Notes under the pieces: generated by a model
Seen by the model: the letters and a program-made list of their open reading frames with translations, nothing else
Told to the model about the DNA's origin: nothing
Database searches by the model: none
From: Pholiota molesta
Lineage: Eukaryota > Basidiomycota > Agaricomycetes > Agaricales > Strophariaceae
Length of the DNA: 57,718 nucleotides
Assembly (NCBI GenBank): GCA_014925825.1
Contig: JACGCK010000257.1
Location: forward strand, 1 to 57,718
Direction: 5' to 3'
In this document: piece by piece, positions 22,820-34,100 of the stretch
Position numbering within the stretch: position 1 is the stretch's first letter
Layout of the letters: each line of letters opens with the position of its first letter
Made by a program: the position numbers and the translations under genes

Positions 22820-24812
22820 ATGTTGATCCCAAACTTGCTAATGCACAACGCTGCGGAGCCAGGCGACCGGCCAGCACATGTCGACAAAGGCAAACGACGA
22901 GCACAAGAACCTACAGAGATCACCCCTCTTCTAGGTTCGACCTCAGTTATCGTCGATGAGGCCATTGTATCCCCAAACTCACGTCGAAGTCTCCGCGCAA
23001 CCTTAACCGCTGTCTTTCTTGTTTCTCTGTCCATCTGCATCGTTCTATTCACCATAATAGCTCTACTGGCATGGTCTTATGCGTCTAGGGCTTCTGATTT
23101 GACACCAGAGGGCGTACTCAAGAACGACCTGGTGTTTGCAGGGCCTGACCGGGTCGACGTCCTCAACGTGACGGAAGAAGGTGTATGGCTAAATGTGAGA
23201 GGGCGCGTAGGCATAGATGCAGGACGGGCGATAGATGTTAATACCGACCCAGGAGATGGACCTTTCCGTGATATCTGGAAGGCAATTGGGCGGTGGAGCG
23301 TGCGCACGTTGGACCGGGTCTCGATGAACATGTCGACCATTACCATCACCCCAGAATACGATCCTTCAGTGGCTCTAGTCTCTCTCGACATCTTACCCAT
23401 TGAACTACCGCTATCCGTTGACCCACCGTCGGATTTGTCTTGGCTAACAGCCGTGTCAACACCGGTGTATTTTCGACTTACTTCGAACCGCACAGAAGTA
23501 CTCCAATTTCTAAAGGAAAGTTGGCACACTGGCAAGATTTCTGTACGCGCAGACGTCGCACATGCGAATGTTCGTGGAGGAGGTTTGAATTCGACTTCTT
23601 GGCGGACTAACTTTTACGCCAAGCTGTCTGATATCCGCACTGCAATACAAATGAAAGGTAAGCCCAAACCTTCGAGTTCTTACCATGACCTGACGCACTG
23701 TAGTACCATTAATACCGGGTCTTCCCCATCCCGGAAAAAACCTCCCTTTTCCGTCACTGTCCAGCTTAATCACCTTGATATCCTTCAACATAGCCTCAAC
23801 ACCAGAACGACTAAACATAGATGCTACTGCGAGTATTCCCAACCCTGTACCAGCTTCGCTCTCCCTCTCTATGCCTTCTCTTCCGTTTCTTGTCTTTCTC
23901 CCTACCACACCTCCCACCTTCCTTGCCTCCATCACCAGCGCTCCGTTCACGCTCAGCCATCCAAATATTACGCTCTCACTCGGCGGTCACGTCCTACCCC
24001 TCTCCCAGTCTGCTTTCCCCTACCTCGCAGCCTTCCTCACGCGCTACCTCTCTGGCGAGCCCAACGACATTTCTATCTCCTCTCCTCTTCTTCCAGGCTA
24101 TGACATCAACGCGGAGTTTCCGGCCCCACACCCTCGGCCCCAGATCCTGCGCGACGTCACAATCAAGGACATGAAAATACGGCCCACGGGCACGGTCTTC
24201 CTCGCTAGCGGGATCGTACAAGGCCGAATCGTGCTCCCGAAAGGGATGAACATCTCCCTCAACGTGTCGTATGTGCTCCCCGACGTGCTGGTCTTCGACG
24301 GGGAGGTCCCGTCTGTGCCCGAGCCGGATTATGTGGAGGCACAGCACATGGGGCACAAGGGGCACCACGGGCCGGCGCCCGACTTGCCTGAGGAGCCTTC
24401 CCTCCCGGATCCGTTACCAGATCGCGCGTTCGCGCATATCCGCCCCGACGATTGGTTGCCTGCCGTCAGCGTGCTAACGGAACCCGAGGACGGGTGGGCG
24501 CGGTATATGCCATTTCGGCAAAGGTAGTCGACGTGCCGCTGGAAGTGCTACCTGGAAGGCAGAAGGAGTTTAGCAATTTCGTGGGCAAGGTGTGTGATTT
24601 CTACTTTCTTACTTGCGTGATATTCATTGGAGTCCATTGTTTATGTAGGTGATTTTTGGTCCTGAAGGAGCGAATGCAGGCATTCAGGGATCGGCGGCAG
24701 TTGCTGTCGCCGTCGAGGGCTACCTCTAAATGCTCCTGGCCGCAAGACTAACGAAATCGTGCTCGCAGGCCTCCCTTTCCAAGGCAGTGTGCATATACAA
24801 AACCGACGGTGA
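22820..24812 (+). pseudogene. Tag1/YLR173W-like single-pass membrane protein, one frame break
   Basis: Exon 1 (22820-23657) and exon 2 (from 23704) encode a short cytosolic N-terminus with EITPLLGS, one transmembrane segment (about residues 60-85, TAVFLVSLSICIVLFTIIAL) and a long lumenal region of repeated beta-type blocks (DRVDVLNVTEEGVWLNVRG, ILRDVTIKDMKI). This matches the fungal family that includes vacuolar Tag1, implicated in ending autophagy. Near 24505 the frame ends in a stop at 24527, while AISAKVVDVPLEVLPGRQKEF continues one base out of register, implying a missing base. The remaining exons, 24650-24718 and 24769-24812, would be joined by a GC-AG intron and end GLPFQGSVHIQNRR. The start could also be ATG 22841. 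If the missing base is a consensus error, the gene is intact. Confidence 0.55.
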
Positions 24813-25165
24813 GCTGGACCTCGTCCCTGACTCTACTCAACGCCGGAGGTATCACTTTCGCCGTTTGTTTTTGTAAATTCCATTTTCTAGCATGTGCTTT
24901 TGTGACCTCATCTACGCATTTATACGACTGTTACGCATTTGGTTCTTTATTCTTATTGTACATCACGCCTTCTTGGGACTCTGTATTTACAAATTTTGCT
25001 TTGATTTCCTAACACACCCCTCCTTCGCTTTCTGTCCGCCATTCCCTACACTGCATGTACTCTAGCTTCGTTGGTCCGTCATCGCCAGCACGTCGTAAAT
25101 GGATCACTTACCCTAGCACAACCAAGAGGTGGATCGGCTTTCGCATGCATACCGCGCGCTTACAA
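24813..25165. other. Short convergent spacer
   Basis: The 3' ends of the Tag1-like gene (+) and the 2OG oxygenase (-) meet here. Nothing else is seen. Confidence 0.5.
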
Positions 25166-26826
25166 CTAGTTGTAATGCTTAACAACCACACCGTTGATGA
25201 TCTCTTCCTCTACGCCCTTCTCTGTCGGCTTGAGGTCGCTTTGGCCATAAGCCGCCGTCCGTCCTTTTCTCCATTCTTCCATTGTCGGGGGTTCGGCGCC
25301 GTCGATGGACTTTGTCAATCCTTCACGCTGAAGTACAGGGCTTTCGAGGAGGGGTGCTAATTTGACGTTGTCATCGGTCATAGCGAAGTAGAACACGCCT
25401 AGACGGGTATATTGTTGTTGATCTGGAGGTGGTTGAATAACTCTGGGGGAGAGTTGGTAGGGATAAGTCAACGTATAAACCATGTGTGTATTGGGTTACC
25501 TGTGGATGGTTGCACGATAGAAACCCCCGGACAGAAATTCAAGAGCGTCGCCTGCGTTAATCACCTTCCCTCCGCGTTAGCAGGTATAATATATTCCATT
25601 ACCAATAGCTCTTACCAGAGCGTTCTCGATATGTTTGACCCACTTCCACGTTCCCGCCTTTGTCAAAATTTGTAGGGCCGCAACGGGTTGACTGTACAAG
25701 ATAGTGATTGTTCCAAAATCTGGTAAAGTTGTTCAGGAGGATGTTTGGCGAGGGGACATGGAGAAAGATTCCCACCGGTATGGCCTTTGAGCCAAACGCT
25801 GTTCGTTTTTGCTTCATCTTCTTTGGATCGAGGGTAACTTCAGGCAAGTAGTATAACTTATAAGACGTAGCGCCCTTGACAATGTCGACATCACTCACTA
25901 TTTCATGAAGCGCACTAGGAGTTGATTAGAACGCGCTTTGGAACTCTTGGTAATAGAACTGCGTACCATAAGTTTCTCCAACAGCGGAGTAATTGTGCAA
26001 GTTTACCAGCGTCTCTTCTGGAAGCTCCAGTCCGAGCGCGAGAAGTCTGCCTCAACAAATTTGAACTGCATTACAAGCGCGATATGAACAGGTTACAAAC
26101 CTGAGAATCGGGTGTAATACTTCTTCATGATTATGACGAGCAAATGCCTCTATCTCGGGAAGGAAAGGTCTCAGCACCTCTGGGTGTTGTCGCTTAGTGA
26201 CATCGCGATTGACTGTAGAATTGAAGTGAGTGATATATTTTTTGCAAAGCGACACCGTGCCTCACTATTGTAGTGTTCCAGTTGGTCGCGAACTCCATTG
26301 GCAATGTGCTGCTCGGTTTGTATTATGGCCACCGGACACTGATTCGGACATAAACCGTGGACATACCCAATATTGGCGAAGTTTGTAGCCCTGGTATGAT
26401 CCAGTCTTCTTCATTGTACCTTCATAAACTTGTTTTTCTGTCTCGTTTACTCGCGCGAAGGGTATGTCGGCAATATCGAAGGCCCTTTTCGTCTGTCGAC
26501 CGGAAGTACAACGTCAATTCGTACACAATCATAGCAATATATATATGTATCTTCTCACCTGCTCAGGCTTATACCCGTGATTTATCACATAGAAAAAGCC
26601 GTGGTTCGACATCGCATCTCGGGCCTGCGCGGCCAAAGCTACACGGCCTTCTGGTGTACCAACCCCAGCCAAGTCTATGATGGGAAGGTCCGCATATTCC
26701 ACTATATACCCAAGTATTGAGATCGCAGATACTTGTCATTTACTTGAAAGACAAAAACTCACAATCGGCCTGGGTTATTGGCGCAGGAATGTAGTGTGGC
26801 GTTTCGGGTTGCACGAGTCCTGGCAT
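25166..26826 (-). CDS. 2-oxoglutarate/Fe(II) oxygenase, isopenicillin N synthase-like
   Basis: Soluble non-heme iron oxygenase of the 2OG-Fe(II) superfamily. Eleven exons (26826-26763, 26701-26559, 26492-26367, 26308-26266, 26212-26101, 26046-25967, 25914-25899, 25837-25776, 25719-25616, 25564-25500, 25442-25166) give 363 residues. The N-terminal DIOX_N part is YADLPIIDLAGVGTPEGR followed by NHGFFYVINHG. The catalytic part has WLKGHTDFGTIT (His and Asp iron ligands), the distal His in YRATIHRV, and the 2OG-binding Arg in YTRLGVFYF. The substrate is unknown. Agaricomycetes carry many such genes, often tied to secondary metabolism or detoxification, but no biosynthetic core enzyme is adjacent, so a cluster role is not supported. 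The 16-nt exon 25914-25899 is unusual but is required for VRFMKYYPR. Confidence 0.93.
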
Positions 26827-27874
26827 GGTGAGGGCGAAAGCAAATGGTGGGTAAGTATCTATTATTTACACGATCCCAACTGTGGGATTTGTTTAAATGA
26901 AGGCAGGTGTATATTGGAATTTTGATCAGGTGGACGCGCACCTTCTGTCGCAATTGGGACGACGAAATGACGCAATCCAGAGCCTATCAGAAACTACATA
27001 TAGCAGCTTCAGATTTCGAAATTCGAGGGCTCGTGGTGCTGGGATCGGCGTAGATATGCTACTAGAGGTGTGGAAGCAGTGCCAGTTGTCGATTAGATAG
27101 GAGCTGTTTAGAGACCAAAACGAGACGCTCACGACGATCATTTCCCTCACACACTATAGCGCCCAGCTGAGCGCTCCGACAACACAAGTGCGTAGATATA
27201 ACTTTATTTATTATTCCATATCACACTTGAATGCATTCCATTCCGAACTCGCATAAGTAGATTTGCAACCCCATTCCTCGGCTTCGAAGGCGTATCTTGA
27301 TTTCTTCGATATCCATGCATTAAACGCCCTATGTACATAATTTCATGAGAGATTCATCTCACGCCGCTGCTCACGGATTATTTAATAAAAGCGTTGTCAT
27401 TATCCGAGAGTTGTTGGACGGGGCCAGACACTCGTCGGGGCATAGCTACTACGATTCCGTGATGCACCGCACAATAAAATGTAGGGAGTTTAGCTATCTC
27501 TTGTCAATAAGCGTCAAGAAAGCGGCATAATTCAACATTAGGATCGCCTACGGCGTCTACAATTTTGTGAACCATATAGTGCCAAGCATATTTAGCCCCA
27601 AAAGTAGTTCAGGGACATGCTCAATAGTGGGAAGACAATTGGTCTTACTCACGAATCGCTCACGAACGACAAGTAACATCGTCTTGGTACAAGGGTATTA
27701 TTAGCTCTTGAAGTTGAACGACTTGATTTTGATGGAGCCTTTGATAATGCCGCCTTGACGTCCTTTCCTCCATTAAAATTTGAGACGCTTCAGGGCCTGA
27801 GATGGAGGGATATAAAGCCAGCCTAATATAACAACTCGCTTTTCTTTAGATTCTGCTTAGAGCCTAATCAGAAT
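26827..27874. other. Divergent spacer, no gene recognised
   Basis: This 1.05-kb AT-rich stretch lies between the starts of the 2OG oxygenase (-) and the WSC gene (+). Short frames show no motif. A TATA-like TATAAAG lies about 60-65 bases before the WSC start, near 27811. Confidence 0.45.
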
Positions 27875-29764
27875 ATGACAATGCTTTCTCGTGCTCTTTA
27901 TAAATTTCTGCTTGCTTTTATCAGCTCTGCGATTGTACGTCACATCTCTGAATCAAGTTTGAAGGAATAGTAAATGTATGGTCTTGCTATTTCTCTTAGC
28001 ATTGCGCAAATGCGTCTCCAATGTTAGATGCACGCCAAACGGCAGACTGGACTAGCATTGGATGTTATTCGTAAGTCGTCCACTATAGTCAACATATAAA
28101 ATATCTAACACCAAAGCATTAAATGCAGCGATTCTACGTCCAGCCGTACCTTGAATGTTGCCTCATTTACCTCTGTCGACGCAATGACCACTGAAGCTTG
28201 TACTACTTTCTGCACACCGGCAGGGTATAAATATTCAGGCGTTGAATTCGGAAGAGTGTGTCTTTCAGAACGTCATCACGATGTTCATCGCTAAAATCCA
28301 TTAATTGACACTCACCCAATACCATATATTCCAGGAGTGTTGTGAGTCTTCATTATTTGCTACACGCAGGACATTTCTTTAACGAATGATTCCCAGATTG
28401 TGACAATGTTATAGAATCTCCCGGCGCGATTGCTACTGACGGCGGCTGTAACATGGCTTGCACCGGAAATGCTGCAGAAATATGTGGCGGCGCTAATAGG
28501 ATTAACATTTTCCAAAGGTCAATACTCAGTGCTGCGCTCAACGGATATTTTTTGGCGATTTTGACTGAGTGCCTTAATGTTTTCTCTAGCTCCGCTAGTC
28601 CTCCCCCTCCTCCTCCGCCTACTACTACGACGGCGACTCCCCCACCAGCCACTCCTACCATCAAGAACACGGCAGGAACTTTTGAGTATAAAGGCTGCTT
28701 CCTGTACGTCTTCTTGACATGCTTGTCAGATTTTTATCTTGACTTTCCGCTCCTTGTGCAGAGATGTCGTCAACACGAACCAACGCACACTCGCGCATGG
28801 AGTAACAGTTCCTGGCGGCGTTAACGTCGAAGGTTGCACTGCTGCTTGCAAAGCAGCTGGATTCCCATTAGCTGGGCTCGAATTCGGGCAAGAATGCTGT
28901 AAGTCAGATTGCCCATCTGTCAATTCAGTACCTCATCGGATATTTACTCTAATAGGGTGTGATACATACATGGAGCTGGTTAATGTCACTCCCGACACAG
29001 ACTGCAACAAGCCCTGCCAAGCGGATGCCACTGAACTCTGTGGAAATGGCAATCGCCTTGCAGTATATCAAGATACAATCGCCACTCTTCCCGATCCTCA
29101 ACAGTGTTTGCCTAATTTTGCAATTCTGCATCATTTCAATCTTCAGGCTGTTCCGTCGCCTGGCGGAGGTACCCCGATACCTCTTGGTGGACTTAAAGTT
29201 GCGACAACATTGCAAAATGGGATTGCCATCAATTGGTACCTTCTTTCTGTATGTATACATTTCTCATATCCTTTCTCCCGGGGTTTGTTTTTCTCTAATT
29301 TTTCTAAAAATCTCTTGTTACAGAGGGATAATGGAACCGGCTTTACGAACGATGACTTATTTTTGGGTACGACTGGTAATCCAAGCGTCAACTTATTCTG
29401 GTTAGACCACGTCTTGGGAGCGAGTCTCTCTCCCAGTGTTGGAGGCGCTCAGATATTCGCAGAATCGAACACGATAGCTTTCACTCCCTACAATCAATAT
29501 TGTCCCAAGGTCAGTGCGACTGAATTCATATTCGTCTCTGATCTAACTACTATCCCACTATCTCTTCAGCCCAACCCACAAAGTCTGTTCGGCCCTTTCA
29601 TTGGACCAGCGGTTCTTTCTGTCAATGGGCACATCGACGAGTGGGCTTTATGTCCGAATATTACCGCAGGAGGCGATCGCGTCGATCTCGTCTTTTCGCC
29701 AATTGCGACCAGTCCCGATTACACGCTCTCTGCATGTCAGAGCGTCATTGTTCAAATGCACTGA
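27875..29764 (+). CDS. Secreted protein with two WSC domains and an uncharacterised C-terminal domain
   Basis: Ten exons (27875-27934, 28000-28070, 28129-28255, 28335-28341, 28397-28517, 28590-28703, 28762-28898, 28956-29248, 29324-29509, 29570-29764) give 436 residues. A signal peptide (MLSRALYKFLLAFISSA) leads to two Cys-rich WSC domains. The first runs from WTSIGCYSDS to CGGANRINIF, the second from YKGCFLDVV to CGNGNRLAVYQD. Both have the C-x-x-x-C and CGG/CGN-NR marks of this carbohydrate-binding module. A Pro/Thr linker separates them. The last 180 or so residues (VPSPGGGTPIPLGGLKV to the stop) form a beta-rich region I cannot name. WSC modules bind wall glucans, so a wall or extracellular role is likely. 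There is no GPI signal or membrane anchor. Exon 4 is only 7 nt, and is needed to rebuild ECYC. Confidence 0.88.
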
Positions 29765-30642
29765 TGCTATCGTTAGTCGGTTTCTCGTATAAATTCTTGA
29801 CTGTACTTTCTTGATGCCGAAGTTCGGACTTACTACTTCCAAGTTAGCGCCATGTACGTTTGATGGCAAACCTAATCGAGTAGGAATTACTTCTTATGGA
29901 TATGAGTGCAGTTGAGAAAATATTCTAACTTGATGATATGGCTGAATTAAAAGAAGGTCAATGCAGGAGCACATACCGTTGATATTGACCTCTACCCAAC
30001 ATCAGCCTATATCCGCCCACTTAAACACGGCTGTCAATCTTTCATTAGCGCCAAGTCTTTATCAAACTGTCCAACTGTCGATATTCTTCCCCAACGAGTC
30101 AGCGGAATTGATGAGCAACCGAAGGCTCAACAGTCCGCGGTTGAAGGATCAAAAATGCATTTGAAGGTGTAACAAAGTGAGCTGGACTAATAACACTCTG
30201 ACCAAGCTTCGCAATGTTTTGTTCAAGGACACTGGCGTTGAAAATTGTCCGTGCTTCGCGGCGGCGATGAGTTGGCTGAAACTTACGCGCTGAGCGACGT
30301 CGATTGCTATCATGTTCTTCGGACAGTGACTTACTGGTGTCCCGGTTTCTGATGGATATTCCAGCAAGATATCGCAAACCTTCATAAGTCGATCGCTAGT
30401 TGATCCCCTTCCGGGAATGCCTTTCCACGATTGATCGTTTGGTACGACTGTCAACCATGTAAATGAATACACTGGAACCGTCGCTACAGATGGAGATTGC
30501 ATGCGCCAGAATGCGCCTCGTAAAAGAAATGGAGCGGAAATTAATGGTGGCTCCGATACCTTCATCGTTTGCTTGGCAGGCTTATTAAATTCTGGTCAGT
30601 TTAATCGAATAAGGTAAGGGAGCAAGATACCTACTTACGGCG
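29765..30642. other. Convergent spacer with an unrecognised 138-codon frame
   Basis: A minus-strand frame at 30149-30565 starts MKVSEPPLISAPFLLRGAF. It shows no known motif, signal peptide or membrane segment and may be chance or a small uncharacterised gene. Otherwise the stretch holds only the 3' ends of the WSC and GST genes. Confidence 0.4.
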
Positions 30643-31382
30643 CTAAGTTGGCCGTGCACCAACGGACAAGGTGCCAGCTTTCGTGGCTTCGACCGCTGGC
30701 AATGTGTCCATGAGTCCGATCCATGTCTTTAATTTATCACTAACTAGTTCCCATTCAGGAACCATTCTGAGGTCTGCGAGGATAGGAAACAGAAAGAAGT
30801 CAGCCCAAGTCGGATGATCCCCGAAGGCAAAGGCTTCGGGCGCCATTAGCGATTCGGCAACAGCCAAGTAGCGCTGGAGCTCTACCACACCGTCCTTGAT
30901 CTGTTCTCGTATTTCGGCGTCGGATAATACACCTTCGTCGAGTGCCTTGACGCGCGGTTTCACTACCATCCCTTCAACAATGGGAAATCCTTTGTAATGA
31001 ATAGATAAGTAGCATGCCACCTGGTATACGAGTAAAGCTCACCGAAAGAGGCCGCAAGGCTAACAAATTCCCACATCTTCTCCTCTATTACAACATGCGA
31101 GCCAGGCTGAGCCTGCAACGCTGGTTCTGGTGCAACCCTGTCGATGAACCGAACGATTGCCTGACTCTCTCGCAGCTTCACATCAGCTTTCTTGCCATCG
31201 AGGTCATGAATTACAAGAGTCGGAAGATAGGCAAAAGGATGATGGGCCCGCGCGATATCTGTCTGTGCCTTCGTCGCAATCTGCTTGAATTTCAGACCTT
31301 TGTATTGCAGACCAAGTGCAATGGTTCGAGTGAAGGTCGAGAACGGAGTTCCGATCAAAGTGTAGGGCGTTTCTTCCGGCAT
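30643..31382 (-). CDS. Glutathione S-transferase family protein
   Basis: Cytosolic transferase that conjugates glutathione to electrophiles or reduces mixed disulfides. Two exons, 31382-31043 and 30989-30643, encode 228 residues. The thioredoxin-like N-terminal half has TLIGTPFSTFTRTIALGLQY, where Ser or Thr sits in the usual catalytic region, then AYLPTLVIHD with the cis-Pro, and KLRESQAIVRFID, the E-S pair that holds the gamma-glutamyl group. The all-helical C-terminal half includes FGDHPTWADFFLFPILADL, the N-capping box-like segment of GSTs. The class cannot be fixed by eye. Length is typical (about 220). Confidence 0.9.
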
Positions 31383-31814
31383 TGTATATGGTGGTGTTTT
31401 CGGTGAAGAGGACCTTCGAAATCGCATTCAAGCCACTCAAGAATACGGACCGGGTGTGTTCTTAATCAGTTCCAACTGCTCGACTTACACACCATCATGG
31501 TCGTGTGTGTTCAGAAATGTTCACGGGACCTGCTACATATATAACCAGATGTGAGTTTGTTGATAAAGCAGTCCCAAGGCAGTCAGGAGAGAAAGTCCGT
31601 TCTTCAAAATCACCGAACATCGAGGAGGAATATATACAGCAGAGCAACAGCAGCCTGAGAGGTACGAGGAGAGCCAAGACGGGATGCGCTGACTACAAGT
31701 CAATCGGTCCGCTGAGTTTGAATAAAAATACCCAATCATTTCGTCTGGCTTTCGTTCAAGTTCAAATCCTCATTTACGCTGATCGTCGAACCGGAGTCTA
31801 TAGATCGTCAAAAA
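31383..31814. promoter_or_regulatory. Divergent promoter region, GST and SFM1
   Basis: These 432 bases hold both upstream regions. A TATATATA-like TATATATAACC lies near 31535 and GGAATATATACAG near 31628. I cannot assign either to one gene with certainty. Confidence 0.4.
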
Positions 31815-32822
31815 ATGGCTTTCTCTTATGTTATCGGCAAGTCTGTAACGATACAGCTAAACTCATCTTCTCATGCAAGGAATATTAATACAGAACACAT
31901 GGAAGAAGATGAAGAAACCACAAAAGCCATTCCACCTTGGGTCGAGCTAGAGTACGCGGTATAGTCGCCCTACTTGTCCGAATCCAAGGAGCGTAAACTA
32001 ATCCATGTTATTAGCATATGCGCATGCTAGCCGGACCAGATGCCCACGTCCAATTCACTTCCCTATCCCAATCCTCATGCGATTTCATAAATTCATCATT
32101 CGGCGCGACATCGAGCAATGAATCGCTTTCAAAATTCTCCTGTCATCGCAAGGGGATCATGGATCTGATGAAACAGGCGGGCATCCCACTTGAGAAAGTG
32201 TGCCTTCTCGACCCCAAAGCCGAGAAGGAGCTCGCACCAGAAGACGGCGACGGGCGGTTTGAGTGGTTCTTGTTCGGGGTATGTGGTTTCCAAGCTGTCT
32301 TGAGGCCCATCGTCTCCACGGATCAGGCTTATGTGTGAATAGGGCATCCTTGGTACGCGCCGATAGCTTGCTCTGTTTGAGATATTGTCCTGATCCTCTT
32401 CAAGGCGATGATCCTCCCCGGGACAGGACTTCAGAACTGAGGGTTCGCGGCTTCCCCACTCGCCATCTAGGACCCGTCCAAATGACGACCGACACCGCTG
32501 TGGGGGTGACAAAGTTGGTCGTGCACGACCACATCCCGCTAAACGATATTCCTTATCTTGTGAGTCCTCATAGGAATCACGAATCATCTTTTTCTATACA
32601 CGGCTGACTGATCGTCTAGGATCATCCCACTATCAAATTCAACGCTAAGGAATCGGTGGAAATGCCATTCAGTGCGTGTTTCCTCCTCAAATATATCCAT
32701 ATCAAAGTTCCTTGTCTAAAGAATGACATACAGGATACATTGCCGATGGGGATGAACCACGCCTGCCACCAGGGATGAAGAAGCATCTTCATGAAGACAT
32801 GAACAAGTCGTTCGACTTCTGA
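31815..32822 (+). CDS. SFM1: Protein arginine methyltransferase SFM1 (SPOUT family)
   Basis: SPOUT-fold methyltransferase; the yeast enzyme methylates an arginine of ribosomal protein uS3. Seven exons, 31815-31836, 31894-31958, 32015-32278, 32343-32352, 32405-32559, 32620-32671 and 32734-32822, give 218 residues, close to the yeast length of 213. The protein begins MAFSYVIEHMEED, equivalent to the IIEHMEE start of the family. The SAM-binding knot region is FGGILGDDPPRDRTSELR, then RHLGPVQMTTDTAVGVTKL, and the end has SVEMPFRYI. The first intron starts with GCAAGT instead of GT (GC-AG type), and exon 4 is only 10 nt. Both are required to keep the conserved frame. Confidence 0.92.
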
Positions 32823-33335
32823 AAACAAGGCATCTCCTCGGAATACCAAAAAAGACAATGTATCCATGGTTCTACATTTCTACATACCTTTTGTCATGCT
32901 GGAGTAATAAAAACAATCAAATTACACCAATTAATGGCTGACCACGATCTCGCCCCTCTCCGCCGGTTTCTCCAACCTCACCGACGAATTTTAAGACCTA
33001 TCTCATCTGATTCTCACCATCCTTGTACCTGTTTCAATTGCAGTCTGGCAGCTCCTGGCAGTGCTGTTATAGCGCGAGTGCCTATCTGTACTTCAAATCA
33101 AAATGCGGCCTCAGGGCCTCATCAATGATTTTGCATGCCACGGAAGACTTGGTCATGCACATGATGCTCATCGTCTGAAGTCACTTTCTTGCCCCTCTAA
33201 AACCTTTCCTGATGCAAGTCCAGTCCCCACATAAGTCAGCACATTGAAAAGCCCCCTGCAATGCGAGGGGGAAAACACTGGAGAAAGCGTTGACTCACGA
33301 GGCACGGGGAAAGAGAGAGGAACCACGCTTGGTTG
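32823..33335. other. Spacer before the repeat element
   Basis: No gene is seen. Near 33252-33271 a small perfect hairpin, CCCCCT / AGGGGG with an 8-base loop, is present. From about 33290 the sequence becomes purine-rich and runs into the 132-bp repeat. Confidence 0.45.
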
Positions 33336-33467
33336 AGAGGGACTACAAGAGAGTACAGAAGAGTGCTAAGGGCAAGGAGAGAGAGAGAGAACGATAGGGG
33401 CGAGATCACCTTATATAGGTGATCTTGCTAATATGGACAAACAGCGCCCTAGGCGCCGGTCTTACAC
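33336..33467. repeat. 132-bp direct repeat, copy 1
   Basis: Base-for-base identical to 34611-34742, at an offset of 1275. It contains a run of GA dinucleotides and the palindrome AGATCACC-TTATATA-GGTGATCT at 33403-33425, whose centre reads TATATAA on the minus strand. Sequence on the low-coordinate side differs between the copies. This looks like the shared 5' end, with a promoter, of two minus-strand copies of one element. The second possibility is a terminal repeat of a single short element. Confidence 0.85.
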
Positions 33468-34100
33468 CCTTCCCCCCCATCGAAAACAAAAAAGCAAGAG
33501 CAAGGAGAAACAAGCAAAGGTCAGAGAATGAAGTAAAATAAAATGTTAGTAGTATTAAAGAAAAAAGCAGCCAATATGAGAGTTGCGTGGTTCAGTCGAA
33601 AAAAATCCGTACACGGGTGCACTCCGAGCTGACGAGCGAGGGGTAGAGACTAGGGACGAGGGTGGCCGCGACGTAGACCAACGTTTCGTCTGTAAAGAGA
33701 CTCATCAGGCGGCGGGGGTCTTTTTGCCACAAGCGAACGGTTACGTCATCGGCACGTGTTTGAGGCAGGCGCGCGTCGCGTATACGTCCTCGAAGCCGCG
33801 GAATCCACAATGGAGCTCAACGCATTTTCGAGGCCATTCTGAGGGTTTTCCCCTTAACAGTAGATTACTAGATTTCTACCATTAGATTTTAGGTTGAAAA
33901 CATATTAAATACATAAAGTTCTTCTGTTATAAAATCTGTATTTATGACCCAGATGCAAGCATCCAGAAGGTGAATGAATTATTCACATATCATAAATGGC
34001 CGAAAATTCTACAGGTGAACTTTGTTTCTTTAATCTCAGAATGGGGTGACTGATCCAAAGTCATGTAGATTTATATTTTATAAAATTTAAAACTGTGACA

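Noticed and set aside
29100..29146. Possible intron GTGTTTGCC...CTTCAG in the WSC gene
   Set aside because: It is 43 nt, so removing it shifts the frame, whereas reading through keeps the C-terminal domain open.
25166..32822. A secondary-metabolite cluster around the 2OG oxygenase and GST
   Set aside because: No terpene synthase, polyketide synthase, NRPS, P450 or transporter is nearby. The neighbours are SFM1 and wall proteins.
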